64,000 nt of DNA, taken from the NCBI GenBank assembly GCA_014649355.1, contig BMSW01000010.1, positions 124,001 through 188,000 of the forward strand. Reading direction: 5' to 3'. Of the stretch, positions 48,229 to 56,975 are shown piece by piece (positions within the stretch are counted from its first letter, which is position 1; each line of letters begins with the position of its first letter). The position numbers and the translations under genes are program-made. Source of the DNA: Streptomyces althioticus (GTDB lineage: Bacteria > Actinomycetota > Actinomycetes > Streptomycetales > Streptomycetaceae). Under the pieces are notes generated by a model. The model did not search any database. It was not told the DNA's origin and saw nothing but the letters and a program-made list of their open reading frames with translations.

Positions 48229-49977
48229 ATGAGCACGACCGTCGCGGACCGCATGGTCGAGGCACTGTCGGCGTCCGGCGTCCGCCGCGTCTACGGCCTC
48301 CCCGGCGACTCCCTCAACGGCTTCACGGACGCACTGCGCCGCAACGGCTCCGTGCAGTGGACGCACGTCCGGCACGAGGAGACGGCCGCCTTCGCCGCCG
48401 CCGGCGAGGCCTCCCTGACCGGTGAACTCGCCGTCGCGGCGGGCAGTTGCGGCCCCGGCAACCTGCATCTGATCAACGGCCTGTACGAGGCCCAGCGCAG
48501 CCGGGTGCCCGTCCTGGCGATCGCCGCCCACATCCCGAGCGACGAGATCGGCGGCCAGTACTTCCAGGAGACGCACCCGCAGGACGTGTTCCGCGAGTGC
48601 AGCGAGTTCTGCGAACTGGCGAGCACGGCCGAGCAGGTGCCGCGGCTGCTGCACACGGCCATGCGGACCGCCGTCGAGCGGGGCGGGGTGTCCGTGCTGG
48701 TGGTCCCCGGCGACATGCTGCTCGCCGCGCTCGCCGACCCGGGCCCGTACACGCACCCGGTTCGCGGGACGCGGTCGCGGGTGACGCCCGCCCGCGAGGC
48801 CCTCGCCGAGGCCGCCGACGTCCTCAACGGCGCGGATCGGGTGACGATCCTCGGCGGCGCGGGCTGTGCGGGCTGCCACGACGAGGTCATGGCGCTGGCC
48901 GGCACCCTGCGGGCACCGGTCGTGCACTCGCTGCGCGGCAAGGAGCACCTGGAGTACGACAACCCCTTCGACGTCGGTCTGACCGGCCTGATCGGGTACA
49001 GCTCGGGCTACCGGGCGATGGAGCACTGCGACGCCCTGCTGATGCTGGGAACGGACTTCCCGTACCGGCCGTTCTACCCGCCGTCCGACGTGCCGGTGGT
49101 GCAGGTCGACATGCGCGGCGAGCACATCGGGCGGCGCACCGGGGTGCGGGTGCCGCTGGTGGGGACGGTCGCGGACACGGCCGGCGCGCTGCTGCCGCTG
49201 CTGCGCGAGAAGCCGGACAGCGGCTTCGCCGACAGGCTGACCAAGCACTACCGGCGCGTGCGGGCGCATCTGGACGACCTCGCCGAGGCGCGGCCGCACG
49301 ACGCGCCGATGCATCCGCAGCACGTGGCGGCGGCGGTGGACCGGCTGGCGGAGGACGACACCATCTTCACGGCGGACGTCGGCACACCCACGGTGTGGGC
49401 GGCGCGGTATCTCACCATGAACGGGCACCGCCGGCTGATCGGCTCCTTCAACCACGGCAGCATGGCCAACGCGCTGCCGCAGGCCATCGGCGCGCAGGCG
49501 GCCGCGGGCAGGAGGCGGCAGGTGGTGGCGCTGTGCGGGGACGGCGGGCTCAGCATGCTGCTGGGCGACCTGATCACGCTGCGTCATCTGCGGCTGCCGG
49601 TGAAGGTCGTCGTCCTCAACAACGGCACGCTGTCGTTCGTCGAGCTGGAGATGAAGGCGGGCGGCATCGTCAACTACGGCACCGACCTGGACGACCTCGA
49701 CTTCGCGGCCGTCGCCCGCGCCGCCGGCATCGTCGGCCTCCGGGCCGACCGGCCGGGCGAGCTCGACGACGCGCTGCGGGAGGCGTTCGTCCACGACGGC
49801 CCGGCCGTGGTCGACGCCCGCACGGCGAGCCAGGAGCTGTCCCTGCCGCCGCATCTCACCTACGACGAGGTGAAGGGCTTCTCACTGTTCGCCACGCGCA
49901 CGGTGCTGTCGGGCGAGGGAAACGAGCTGCTGGAACTGGCGAAGACCAACCTGCACGAACTACCCCTGTTGCACTGA
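48229..49977 (+). CDS. poxB: Thiamine pyrophosphate-dependent enzyme, pyruvate dehydrogenase (quinone)/pyruvate oxidase-like
   Basis: 582 residues. The N-terminal PYR domain (VADRMVEALSASGVRRVYGLPGDSLNGFTDAL) has the catalytic Glu in RHEETAAFAA (Glu50/51). A central domain (about 190-330) and the PP domain with GDGGLSMLLGDLITLRHLRLPVKVVVLNN, the GDG-N27-NN TPP motif, follow. Length and the C-terminal ARTASQELSLPPHLTYDEVKGFSLFATRTVLSGEGNELLELAKTN tail match PoxB-type enzymes that oxidise pyruvate to acetate and CO2 at the membrane. It could be another 2-oxo-acid decarboxylase, given its tautomerase and ADC-like neighbours. Confidence 0.88.
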   Translation: MSTTVADRMVEALSASGVRRVYGLPGDSLNGFTDALRRNGSVQWTHVRHEETAAFAAAGEASLTGELAVAAGSCGPGNLHLINGLYEAQRSRVPVLAIAAHIPSDEIGGQYFQETHPQDVFRECSEFCELASTAEQVPRLLHTAMRTAVERGGVSVLVVPGDMLLAALADPGPYTHPVRGTRSRVTPAREALAEAADVLNGADRVTILGGAGCAGCHDEVMALAGTLRAPVVHSLRGKEHLEYDNPFDVGLTGLIGYSSGYRAMEHCDALLMLGTDFPYRPFYPPSDVPVVQVDMRGEHIGRRTGVRVPLVGTVADTAGALLPLLREKPDSGFADRLTKHYRRVRAHLDDLAEARPHDAPMHPQHVAAAVDRLAEDDTIFTADVGTPTVWAARYLTMNGHRRLIGSFNHGSMANALPQAIGAQAAAGRRRQVVALCGDGGLSMLLGDLITLRHLRLPVKVVVLNNGTLSFVELEMKAGGIVNYGTDLDDLDFAAVARAAGIVGLRADRPGELDDALREAFVHDGPAVVDARTASQELSLPPHLTYDEVKGFSLFATRTVLSGEGNELLELAKTNLHELPLLH

Positions 49978-50010
49978 AAGTTGCCCGTACCGCTCGCACG
50001 GGGACGCTGC

Positions 50011-50256
50011 TCACGCGGCGAGCGTCTCGTCCTCCCGGCGGAGGCCGGCGCGGCCGGCGGTGTACTGGTCGAGCAGGGCGTCGGCGGCGCGCAGGGCCTG
50101 CTCGGCGGTGCGGGAGCCGGTGATCACGCACAGCGTGTAGGTGGCGTCCTCGAGCGCACGGCTGGTGCGGCCGGTGGGCAGTACGTCGTGCTCGATCCGC
50201 GCCTGCGCGAACCGCGCCAGCACCGCCCGAAGCTCCTTCTCCGCCGGCATGATCAT
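50011..50256 (-). CDS. DUF5133 domain-containing protein
   Basis: 81 residues. MIMPAEKELRAVLARFAQARIEHDVLPTGRTSRALEDATYTLCVITGSRTAEQALRAADALLDQYTAG matches DUF5133, a small Streptomyces family with the conserved LEDxTYTLCVxTGxRT core. Function unknown. A downstream ATG at 50250 is in frame; GGAG precedes the first. It converges with poxB (33 bp between stops). Confidence 0.82.
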   Translation of the reverse strand: MIMPAEKELRAVLARFAQARIEHDVLPTGRTSRALEDATYTLCVITGSRTAEQALRAADALLDQYTAGRAGLRREDETLAA

Positions 50257-50519
50257 GATCGCTCCGTCTCCCCTCGTACAGGGCGCCCGGTGGGGCGCCG
50301 CACTTCCGGTTGCCCCGTGGGGAGAGGTCTATGCCTGTCGGTTGCCGGTGGCGCGGGTGGCCGACGGTGGACCGGGCGGGCGCGGGTGGCGCCTGTCCAC
50401 CCCGAGAGGCGGCCTGACGGGCGAGGCGGCCTCCGGGGCATGACGGGCGGGCGGTCTTGCCCGGTGATCGGAGCCGATGCGAGACTTCTGGACCGCTGCC
50501 TCTGGTAAGGGAGTTGGGC

Positions 50520-51824
50520 TTGTCGCCGAAGGGACCGCCACGGCCGCTGACCGTCCTCTTCGCACCGGAGAGCGCGTACGGGCCGACGAACAACTGCGCA
50601 GGGATCGGGGACGTCCTGCGCCGCCGGGGGCACCGTGTGGTGTTCGCCGCGGAGGCGTCCTGGAAAGGGCGTCTCGCGCCGCTCGGGTTCGAGGAGGAGC
50701 TGGTCGACCTGGCTCCGCCGCCCGGACAGCCCCAGGACGCGGGCCAGTTCTGGAAGGACTTCGTGCGCGACACCGCACCCGAGTTCCGGAAGCCGGCGAT
50801 CGAGCAGCTGGAGACCTGGATCAAGCCGGTGTGGGAGGAGCTGATCTCCGGTGCCCGGTACTGCGAGCCGCGGCTGAAGGAGATCGTCGAGCGGGTCCGG
50901 CCGGACGTGATCGTCGAGGACAACGTCGTGTGCTTCCCGGCGTTGACCACGGCGGGCGTTCCCTTCGTGCGGATCGTCTCGTGCAACCCTCTGGAGATGA
51001 AGGGCGAGCACGTTCCGCCGCCGTTCTCCGGGCTGCCGGCGGCGGACCGGCGCGGGTGGGACGCGTTCCGCGCCGAGTACGACCGCACCCACCGGAGCCT
51101 GTGGAGCGACTTCAACTCCTGGGTGACCGAGCAGGGCGCGCGGCCGCTGCCCGACCTGGAGTTCATCCACGAGGGCGATCCGAACCTGTACGTGTATCCC
51201 GAGGCGGCCGACTACACGGACGCCCGTCCACTGGGCCCCACCTGGCACCGGCTGGACTCCTCGGTCCGCGAGACGGAGGACACGTTCACACTGCCGCCCG
51301 CCCTGGCCGACAGCGACGGCGGCGGCGGTGCGCTGATCTACTTCAGCCTCGGCTCGCTCGGCTCGGCCGACGTGGACCTCATGCGCGGGGTCATCGCCTC
51401 GCTCGCCCGCACCCCGCACCGTTACATCGTCTCCAAGGGCCCGGTGCACGAGGAGATCGAGCTGCCTCCGAACATGTGGGGCGAGGAGTACCTGCCGCAG
51501 ACCCGGATCCTGCCGCTGGTCGACCTCGTGATCACCCACGGCGGCAACAACACGACCACCGAGGCCCTTCACTTCGGCAAGCCCATGATCCTGCTGCCGC
51601 TGTTCTGGGACCAGCACGACAACGCCCAGCGCATGGCCGAACTGGGTTACGGCGTCAGGCTCGATCCGTACCGCTTCACCGACGCCCGGCTCCACGGCGC
51701 CATCGACCGTCTGCTCGGCGACACGGCTCTGCGGCGCACCCTCACCGAGACCGGTCGGACGATCCGCTCGCGCGACGGGCTGCACAGGGCCGCGGATCTG
51801 ATCGAACGGGCCGCCGCAGGCTGA
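50520..51824 (+). CDS. MGT-type glycosyltransferase (GT1)
   Basis: 434 residues from TTG 50520, with GGGAG just upstream; the frame is open from 50457. LTVLFAPESAYGPTNNCAGIGDVLRRRGHRVVFAAE is the GT-B N-terminal Rossmann start and LPLVDLVITHGGNNTTTEALHFGKPMILLPLFWDQHDNAQRMAELGYGVRLDPYRF is the donor-binding signature of macrolide/UDP-glycosyltransferases. The middle GALIYFSLGSLGSAD is typical. It probably glucosylates a small molecule for detoxification. No polyketide or resistance genes adjoin it. Confidence 0.88.
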   Translation: MSPKGPPRPLTVLFAPESAYGPTNNCAGIGDVLRRRGHRVVFAAEASWKGRLAPLGFEEELVDLAPPPGQPQDAGQFWKDFVRDTAPEFRKPAIEQLETWIKPVWEELISGARYCEPRLKEIVERVRPDVIVEDNVVCFPALTTAGVPFVRIVSCNPLEMKGEHVPPPFSGLPAADRRGWDAFRAEYDRTHRSLWSDFNSWVTEQGARPLPDLEFIHEGDPNLYVYPEAADYTDARPLGPTWHRLDSSVRETEDTFTLPPALADSDGGGGALIYFSLGSLGSADVDLMRGVIASLARTPHRYIVSKGPVHEEIELPPNMWGEEYLPQTRILPLVDLVITHGGNNTTTEALHFGKPMILLPLFWDQHDNAQRMAELGYGVRLDPYRFTDARLHGAIDRLLGDTALRRTLTETGRTIRSRDGLHRAADLIERAAAG

Positions 51825-51874
51825 TCCCGGAGATGGGCTTATGGTGGGCGCCCGCACTACCGCGGTCGAAACTA

Positions 51875-51887
51875 TGGTGCCCCACCA
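51875..51887. promoter_or_regulatory. Small dyad TGGTG-CCC-CACCA upstream of the MHS transporter
   Basis: Perfect 5-bp arms 76 bp before the ATG at 51963, within a 138-bp intergenic gap that is locally less GC-rich. It may be an operator for the CdaR/PucR-type regulator encoded on the other side of the transporter. Weak evidence. Confidence 0.3.
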
Positions 51888-51962
51888 CATGTGCCACTGA
51901 CCTGCGCATTCCTACGGTGTGGCGACACGCAACCGTCCCCGCAACGCCAGGAAGTGGTGCCG

Positions 51963-53357
51963 ATGTCGTCGCCCTCTACCGCCCCACCAGCACCGAGCAA
52001 CCTCAAGCGCATCGTCGCCGCCTCCCTCATCGGCACCACCATCGAGTGGTACGACTTCTTCCTCTACGGGTCGGCCGCCGCGCTCGTCTTCAACGAGCTG
52101 TTCTTCCCGGACTCCGATCCGCTGGTCGGCACGCTCCTGTCGTTCCTGACGTACGCCGTCGGGTTCGCCGCGCGGCCGATCGGCGCATTGGTGTTCGGGC
52201 ACTACGGCGACCGGCTCGGGCGCAAGAAGCTGCTGGTGCTGAGCCTGCTGATGATGGGCGGGGCGACCTTCGCCATCGGTCTGATGCCCACGCACGCCAC
52301 CATCGGCAGCATGGCGCCGATCCTGCTGACCGTGCTGCGGCTCGTGCAGGGCTTCGCGCTCGGCGGTGAGTGGGGCGGCGCCGTGCTGCTGGTGTCCGAG
52401 CACGGTGACGCGCGCCGGCGCGGGTTCTGGGCGTCGTGGCCGCAGACCGGCGCGCCGGCCGGGCAGCTGCTGGCGACCGGTGTGCTGGCGCTGCTGACCG
52501 CCGTGCTGTCGGAGTCGGCGTTCGGCGCCTGGGGCTGGCGGATCCCGTTCCTGCTGTCCGGTGTGCTGGTGATCGTCGGTCTGTGGATCCGGCTCTCCGT
52601 CGACGAGTCGCCCGTGTTCAAGGAGGCGCTGAAGCGTGCCGAGGCGCGCAAGGCGGAGGACGCCCCCGCCGAGCGCATGCCGCTCGTCGCCGTGCTCAAG
52701 CACCACTGGCGTGATGTGCTGGTGGCGATGGGCGCGCGGATGGCGGAGAACATCAGCTACTACGTGATCACCGCGTTCATCCTGGTCTACGCCACCACCT
52801 CGGCGGGGGTGTCCAGGCAGACCGCGCTCAACGCCGTGCTCATCGCCTCCGCGCTGCACTTCGCCGTGATCCCCGCGTGGGGCGCGCTGTCCGACCGGTG
52901 GGGCCGGCGTCCCGTGTATCTCATCGGCGCGGTCGGCGTCGGTCTGTGGATGTTCCCGTTCTTCGCGCTCATCGACACCGGCGGTTTCGGCGCCCTGCTG
53001 CTCGCGGTGACCGTGGGTCTCGTCATGCACGGCGCGATGTACGCGCCGCAGGCGGCGTTCTTCTCCGAGATGTTCGCGACCCGGATGCGCTACTCCGGCG
53101 CCTCGATCGGCGCCCAGTTCGCCTCCGTCGCGGCCGGCGCCCCCGCCCCGCTGATCGCCACCGCGCTGCTGTCGGACTACGGCACCTCCACCCCGATCGC
53201 CCTCTACGTCATCGCCGCGAGCCTGCTCACGGTCGTCGCGATCCTGGCGGCCAAGGAGACCCGGCACCGGGATCTCACCGACGTGTCCCCCGAGACGGAG
53301 GACGGGGCGGGCGCCCCGGCCGCACCCGGGAAGACGGAGGACGCGCGAGCCCTCTGA
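51963..53357 (+). CDS. MFS transporter, metabolite:H+ symporter (MHS) family
   Basis: 464 residues from ATG 51963. LKRIVAASLIGTTIEWYDFFLYGSAAALVFNELFFP is the diagnostic first helix of the MHS (ShiA/ProP/KgtP) family, and FGHYGDRLGRKKLLVLSLLMMGGATFAIGLMP the MFS loop 2-3 motif. Twelve membrane helices are expected. RLVQGFALGGEWGGAVLLVSEH is helix 4. MHS members import organic acids, amino acids and similar solutes with protons. The convergent regulator and 3-hydroxybutyrate dehydrogenase suggest a hydroxybutyrate or similar acid as substrate. Confidence 0.93.
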   Translation: MSSPSTAPPAPSNLKRIVAASLIGTTIEWYDFFLYGSAAALVFNELFFPDSDPLVGTLLSFLTYAVGFAARPIGALVFGHYGDRLGRKKLLVLSLLMMGGATFAIGLMPTHATIGSMAPILLTVLRLVQGFALGGEWGGAVLLVSEHGDARRRGFWASWPQTGAPAGQLLATGVLALLTAVLSESAFGAWGWRIPFLLSGVLVIVGLWIRLSVDESPVFKEALKRAEARKAEDAPAERMPLVAVLKHHWRDVLVAMGARMAENISYYVITAFILVYATTSAGVSRQTALNAVLIASALHFAVIPAWGALSDRWGRRPVYLIGAVGVGLWMFPFFALIDTGGFGALLLAVTVGLVMHGAMYAPQAAFFSEMFATRMRYSGASIGAQFASVAAGAPAPLIATALLSDYGTSTPIALYVIAASLLTVVAILAAKETRHRDLTDVSPETEDGAGAPAAPGKTEDARAL

Positions 53358-53378
53358 GCTCCGCCCGTACGACCCCGG

Positions 53379-53410
53379 CCCCCGTGTCCGCACCCCGGCG
53401 GACACGGGGG
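53379..53410. terminator. Bidirectional hairpin between transporter and regulator
   Basis: CCCCCGTGTCCG (53379-53390) and CGGACACGGGGG (53399-53410): perfect 12-bp stem, 8-nt loop, ending next to the regulator stop at 53411. Confidence 0.85.
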
Positions 53411-55402
53411 TCAGTGCTGGGCGGGCGGCGGCTGCGTGATGCCGGACAAGCGGTGCAGGCGCAGGGCCAGCTGTATCTCCAGGGAGCGCTGCGGGCTCTG
53501 CCAGTCGTCGCCGAGGAGGCGGCCGACGCGGTCGAGGCGCTGCGCCACCGTGTTGACGTGGACGTGCAGATCGTCCTTGGTGCGGGCCGGGCTCATCCCG
53601 CAGGCGAAGTAGGCGTCCAGCGTGCGCAGCAGCTCCGTGCCGCGCCGCTCGTCGTACGCCACGACCCTGCCGATGGTGCGGTCGACGAAGCCGGCGATGT
53701 CCCGCTCCCCCGCCAGCAGCAGCCCGAGGAACCCGAAGTCCTCGGCGGCGGAGCCGTCGCCCGCGCGGCCGAGGAGCCGCAGGGTGTCGAGGCAGCGCCG
53801 GGCCTCCGCGTACGCGGAGGCGACCGTGTCCGGGCGGGCGAGGAGGCGGCCGACCGGGGCTGACGCGCCGACCGTGACCGGTTCGTGCACGGCGGTGCCC
53901 AGCTCGCGGGCGGTGCGGCGGGCCAGGCCGGTGGCGGTGTCGCCGGGAGCGAGCGGCAGCAGCAGGACCGTGCCGCCGTCGCGGGCGGCGGCGAGGCCGT
54001 GCCGGGTCGCGGCGAGGTGGGAGGCGGCCGCCCACAGACGTCTGCGGGCGTCGGCCTCCTGGTCCGCGTCGGCGGTGCCGCCCTCCAGCCGGGCGGCGAG
54101 GACGGTGTGCGTGGCGTCGAGGTCGGCGCGCAGCCGGGTGGCGCGGTCCCGCAGCAGGCGGGGGTCCCGGTCGCGGGCGTCGAGCAGGTCGTCGAGCAGC
54201 TCGCCGCGGACGCGCTGCTCGGCCTCGGCGGCGGAACGTCGGGCCAGCAGCAGCAGCGAGGTGACCAGGGCGGCGCGCTCCAGGGTGCGCTGGTCGACCG
54301 GGTCGAGGCCCGGGTGGCCGCGCAGCACGAGGGCGCCGGGCAGTTCGTCTCCGGCGGCGACGGCGGCGATCCAGTCGTCCCCGTGCCGCACGGCGTGGCC
54401 CTCGGCGCGGGAGGACTCCAGGGCGCGGGCGGGTGCCGCCGGTGCCTCGGTGAACTCGACGGTGCCGTCCAGCACTTCGGAGACGGCGGCGGCCACGTCG
54501 TGCACCCCGCCACCGCGCAGGACCAGCTCGGCGAGCCGGTCGTGGACGTCGGAGGCGCGCTCGATGACGGCGCTGCGGTCCTGGATGATCTCGTTGGCCC
54601 GCTCCAGCCCGCTCAGGGCCTCGCGGGTCTCGGCGAGCAGGTTGGCCGTGTCGATGGCGGCCGCGGCGAGCGCCGCGAACGAGCCGAGGAGGGCGATCTG
54701 CTCCCGCTCGAACACGCGGGAGCGGCGGTCGGCGGCGAACAGCACCCCGATGACGTGGTCCCCGAGCGTCAGGGGCACCCCGAGAATCGCGACGAGCCCC
54801 TCGTCGCGCACCCCGCTGTCGATGGAGTGGGTGTGCTGGAAGCGGCCGTCGCGGAAGTAGTCGTCCGTGACGTACGGCCGGGCGGTCTGGGCGACGAGGC
54901 CGCCGAGCCCCTCGCCCATGCCGAGGCGCAGCTGCTGGAAGCGGGCCGCCACCGATCCCTCGGTGACCCGCATGTAGGTGTCGCCCCGCTCCGGGTCGTT
55001 GAGGCTGAGGTAGGCGACGTCGGTGCCGAGGAGGGAGCGGGCGCGCTGCACGATCGCGCGCAGCACGGCGTCCAGGTCGCGCAGCCCGGCGAGGTCGTGG
55101 GCGGTCTCGAACAGGGCGGACAGCTCGGCCTCCCTGCGGCGACGCCCCTCGATCTCGGAGCGCACGCGCAGGGCGAGCAGCTTCGCCCGCTCCAGGGCCG
55201 CGACCCGCTCGGCGGGGCGGCCCTCGGCGCGGGCGAGCAGCACCGGCTGCTCGTAGGCCTCGGCGGGGGCGCCGCGGGCGAGCAGCTCCAGGAACGGCGC
55301 CTCCGCGCCGTCGGCCGCCGGCCGGCCGGCGTCGGGGCGGGTCCGGTCCGCCGCGGCGGCGGAGGCGGACCGTTCGGCGGACTGCAGGTGATCGCGGGGC
55401 AT
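53411..55402 (-). CDS. GAF-domain PucR/CdaR-type transcriptional regulator
   Basis: 663 residues. The helical N-terminus (about 60-95) leads to a GAF domain at about 100-270 (LSALFETAHDLAGLRDLDAVLRAIVQRARSLLGTDVAYLSLNDPERGD...RDEGLVAILGVPLTLGDHVIGVLFAADRRSRVF). The C-terminus (about 590-655) is the PucR HTH: LLRTLDAYFACGMSPARTKDDLHVHVNTVAQRLDRVGRLLGDDWQSPQRSLEIQLALRLHRL. Such proteins activate catabolic genes when GAF binds the substrate. It shares strand and order with bdhA (113 bp upstream) and converges on the transporter gene. Confidence 0.92.
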   Translation of the reverse strand: MPRDHLQSAERSASAAAADRTRPDAGRPAADGAEAPFLELLARGAPAEAYEQPVLLARAEGRPAERVAALERAKLLALRVRSEIEGRRRREAELSALFETAHDLAGLRDLDAVLRAIVQRARSLLGTDVAYLSLNDPERGDTYMRVTEGSVAARFQQLRLGMGEGLGGLVAQTARPYVTDDYFRDGRFQHTHSIDSGVRDEGLVAILGVPLTLGDHVIGVLFAADRRSRVFEREQIALLGSFAALAAAAIDTANLLAETREALSGLERANEIIQDRSAVIERASDVHDRLAELVLRGGGVHDVAAAVSEVLDGTVEFTEAPAAPARALESSRAEGHAVRHGDDWIAAVAAGDELPGALVLRGHPGLDPVDQRTLERAALVTSLLLLARRSAAEAEQRVRGELLDDLLDARDRDPRLLRDRATRLRADLDATHTVLAARLEGGTADADQEADARRRLWAAASHLAATRHGLAAARDGGTVLLLPLAPGDTATGLARRTARELGTAVHEPVTVGASAPVGRLLARPDTVASAYAEARRCLDTLRLLGRAGDGSAAEDFGFLGLLLAGERDIAGFVDRTIGRVVAYDERRGTELLRTLDAYFACGMSPARTKDDLHVHVNTVAQRLDRVGRLLGDDWQSPQRSLEIQLALRLHRLSGITQPPPAQH

Positions 55403-55515
55403 GGGTCTCAGGATTCCTCATCCGGCGGCCGCCCCGTCAGCCCTGTGGAAAACTCCGCCGGCCGACGGCCGGCCGCGGTCGGTGGCGGGTCTCGGCCTGT
55501 CCTGGCGGATCCGTC

Positions 55516-56313
55516 CTAGTGGGCTGTCCAGCCGCCGTCCAGGACCAGCGAGGTGCCGGTGACGAAGGACGCCTGCGGTCCGCACAGGTAGGCCACCGCC
55601 TGGGCGACCTCCTCCGGTTCGATCAGGCGCTTGAGCGCGCTGTCCTGGAGCAGCACCTCGGCCACGACGCGTTCCTCGGGGATGCCGTGGGCGAGGGCCT
55701 GGTCGGCGATCTGCTTCTCGACCAGTGCGGTGCGCACATAACCGGGGTTCACGCAGTTGGAGGTGACGCCGTGGGACGCGCCCTCCAGGGCGGTGGTCTT
55801 GGACAGCCCCTCCAGGCCGTGCTTGGCGGCCACGTACGCGGACTTGTAGGCGGAGGCGCGCAGCCCGTGCACGGAGGAGATGTTGACGACGCGGCCCCAG
55901 CCCTGTCCGTACATGTGCGGCAGGGCGCCCCGGAGGAGACGGAAGGGTGCCTCCAGCATCACGGTGAGGACCGTGTGGAAGACGTCCGGCGGGAACTCCT
56001 CGATGGGCCGCACCAGCTGGAGTCCCGCATTGTTGACCAGGACGTCCGTCCCGGCGGCGGCGGCCTCGGCCGCGTCCAGGTCGGTGAGGTCCAAGACCAG
56101 CGGCTCGACGGCGCCGATGTCCGCGGCCGCCGCGGCGAGCGCCTCCAGCCCTTCGGCGTCCCGGTCGACGGCTCTGACCTTGGCGCCGGCGGCCGCGAGG
56201 CGCAGCGCGCAGGCGCGGCCGATGCCGCCGGCGGCGCCGGTGACGAGCGCGGTACGGCCGCCGAGGTCGAGGGGTGTGTCGTGGGGGGCCGGGAGGGCAC
56301 TGGACGCGGTCAT
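55516..56313 (-). CDS. bdhA: 3-hydroxybutyrate dehydrogenase (SDR)
   Basis: 265 residues from ATG 56313. GRTALVTGAAGGIGRACALRL is the NAD site, NNAGLQLVRPIEEFP the NNAG block, ISSVHGLRASAYKSAYVAAKHGLEGLSKTTALE carries Ser, Tyr and Lys of the SDR catalytic set, and the VNPGYVRTALVEKQIADQA segment with late Gln/His is typical of D-3-hydroxybutyrate dehydrogenases. It oxidises D-3-hydroxybutyrate to acetoacetate, using the product of polyhydroxybutyrate breakdown. The regulator gene follows on the same strand. Confidence 0.92.
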   Translation of the reverse strand: MTASSALPAPHDTPLDLGGRTALVTGAAGGIGRACALRLAAAGAKVRAVDRDAEGLEALAAAAADIGAVEPLVLDLTDLDAAEAAAAGTDVLVNNAGLQLVRPIEEFPPDVFHTVLTVMLEAPFRLLRGALPHMYGQGWGRVVNISSVHGLRASAYKSAYVAAKHGLEGLSKTTALEGASHGVTSNCVNPGYVRTALVEKQIADQALAHGIPEERVVAEVLLQDSALKRLIEPEEVAQAVAYLCGPQASFVTGTSLVLDGGWTAH

Positions 56314-56368
56314 GGGGTTGACCCTAGGCAGCGCGCCCCGGACGACCCATGTGGTCGCGCCCCACAGT

Positions 56369-56869
56369 TCAGCGGTTTCCAGTGGGGTCGAGCCATGTCG
56401 GTGCGGGCTCGAACCAGGTGGGTGCGTCGGCAAGGGCCTGCTTGATGCGGAAGCTCGCGAAGTCGTTCAGTTCGGGCAGCGCGTCCACCGCGAACCAGGC
56501 GACGTCCAGCGACTCGTCGTCGTTCACCCGCGCCTCGCCGCCGACGGCACGGCAGCGGAAGGTGATGTCCATGTACTGGCAGATGTCGCGGTTGCCGTAC
56601 GTCACCGGCTGCAGGGCCTGGACCAGCACCACGCGCTCCACCGCGCAGCGTACGGCGGTCTCCTCCTCGACCTCCCGCACGGCACAGGCCGCGGGCTGCT
56701 CCCCCGGATCGGGGATGCCGCCGATCACCGACCACTTGCGGGTGTCCGCCCGGCGGTTGAGCAGCACACGGCCCTCGTCGTCGAAGACGAGGGCCGTGAC
56801 GCCGGGCAGCCACAGCAGCTGATGTCCGGCCGAGGCGCGCAGGGTGCGGATGAAGTCAGGAGTAGCCAT
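56369..56869 (-). CDS. Nudix hydrolase
   Basis: 166 residues. The Nudix box GGIPDPGEQPAACAVREVEEETAV (about 49-72) has all catalytic Glu residues (GX5EX7REUXEE) with Thr for the last Gly. GVTALVFDDEGRVLLNRRADTRKWSVI before it and DICQYMDITFRCRAVGGEARVNDDESLDVAWFAVDALPEL after complete the fold. It hydrolyses a nucleoside diphosphate-linked compound; the substrate cannot be inferred. It lies 55 bp upstream of bdhA on the same strand. Confidence 0.93.
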   Translation of the reverse strand: MATPDFIRTLRASAGHQLLWLPGVTALVFDDEGRVLLNRRADTRKWSVIGGIPDPGEQPAACAVREVEEETAVRCAVERVVLVQALQPVTYGNRDICQYMDITFRCRAVGGEARVNDDESLDVAWFAVDALPELNDFASFRIKQALADAPTWFEPAPTWLDPTGNR

Positions 56870-56975
56870 GCACCGACCCTAACCGGCGCCCGAGGAAGCA
56901 TCCGGGCACGTCGGAGGGCCGGTCCTCCGCGCTCGTCGGTCCGCCGGCCTCCGCTGTGCGCCGGTCCGCCGGCCC

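Noticed and set aside
50520..51824. Macrolide resistance island from the MGT-type glycosyltransferase
   Set aside because: No other resistance or polyketide genes adjoin; base composition and codon use match the neighbours.
51912..55421. Minus-strand open frame of about 1170 codons across the transporter and regulator
   Set aside because: Shadow of the MHS transporter and PucR-type genes, Arg/Pro-rich with no motif.
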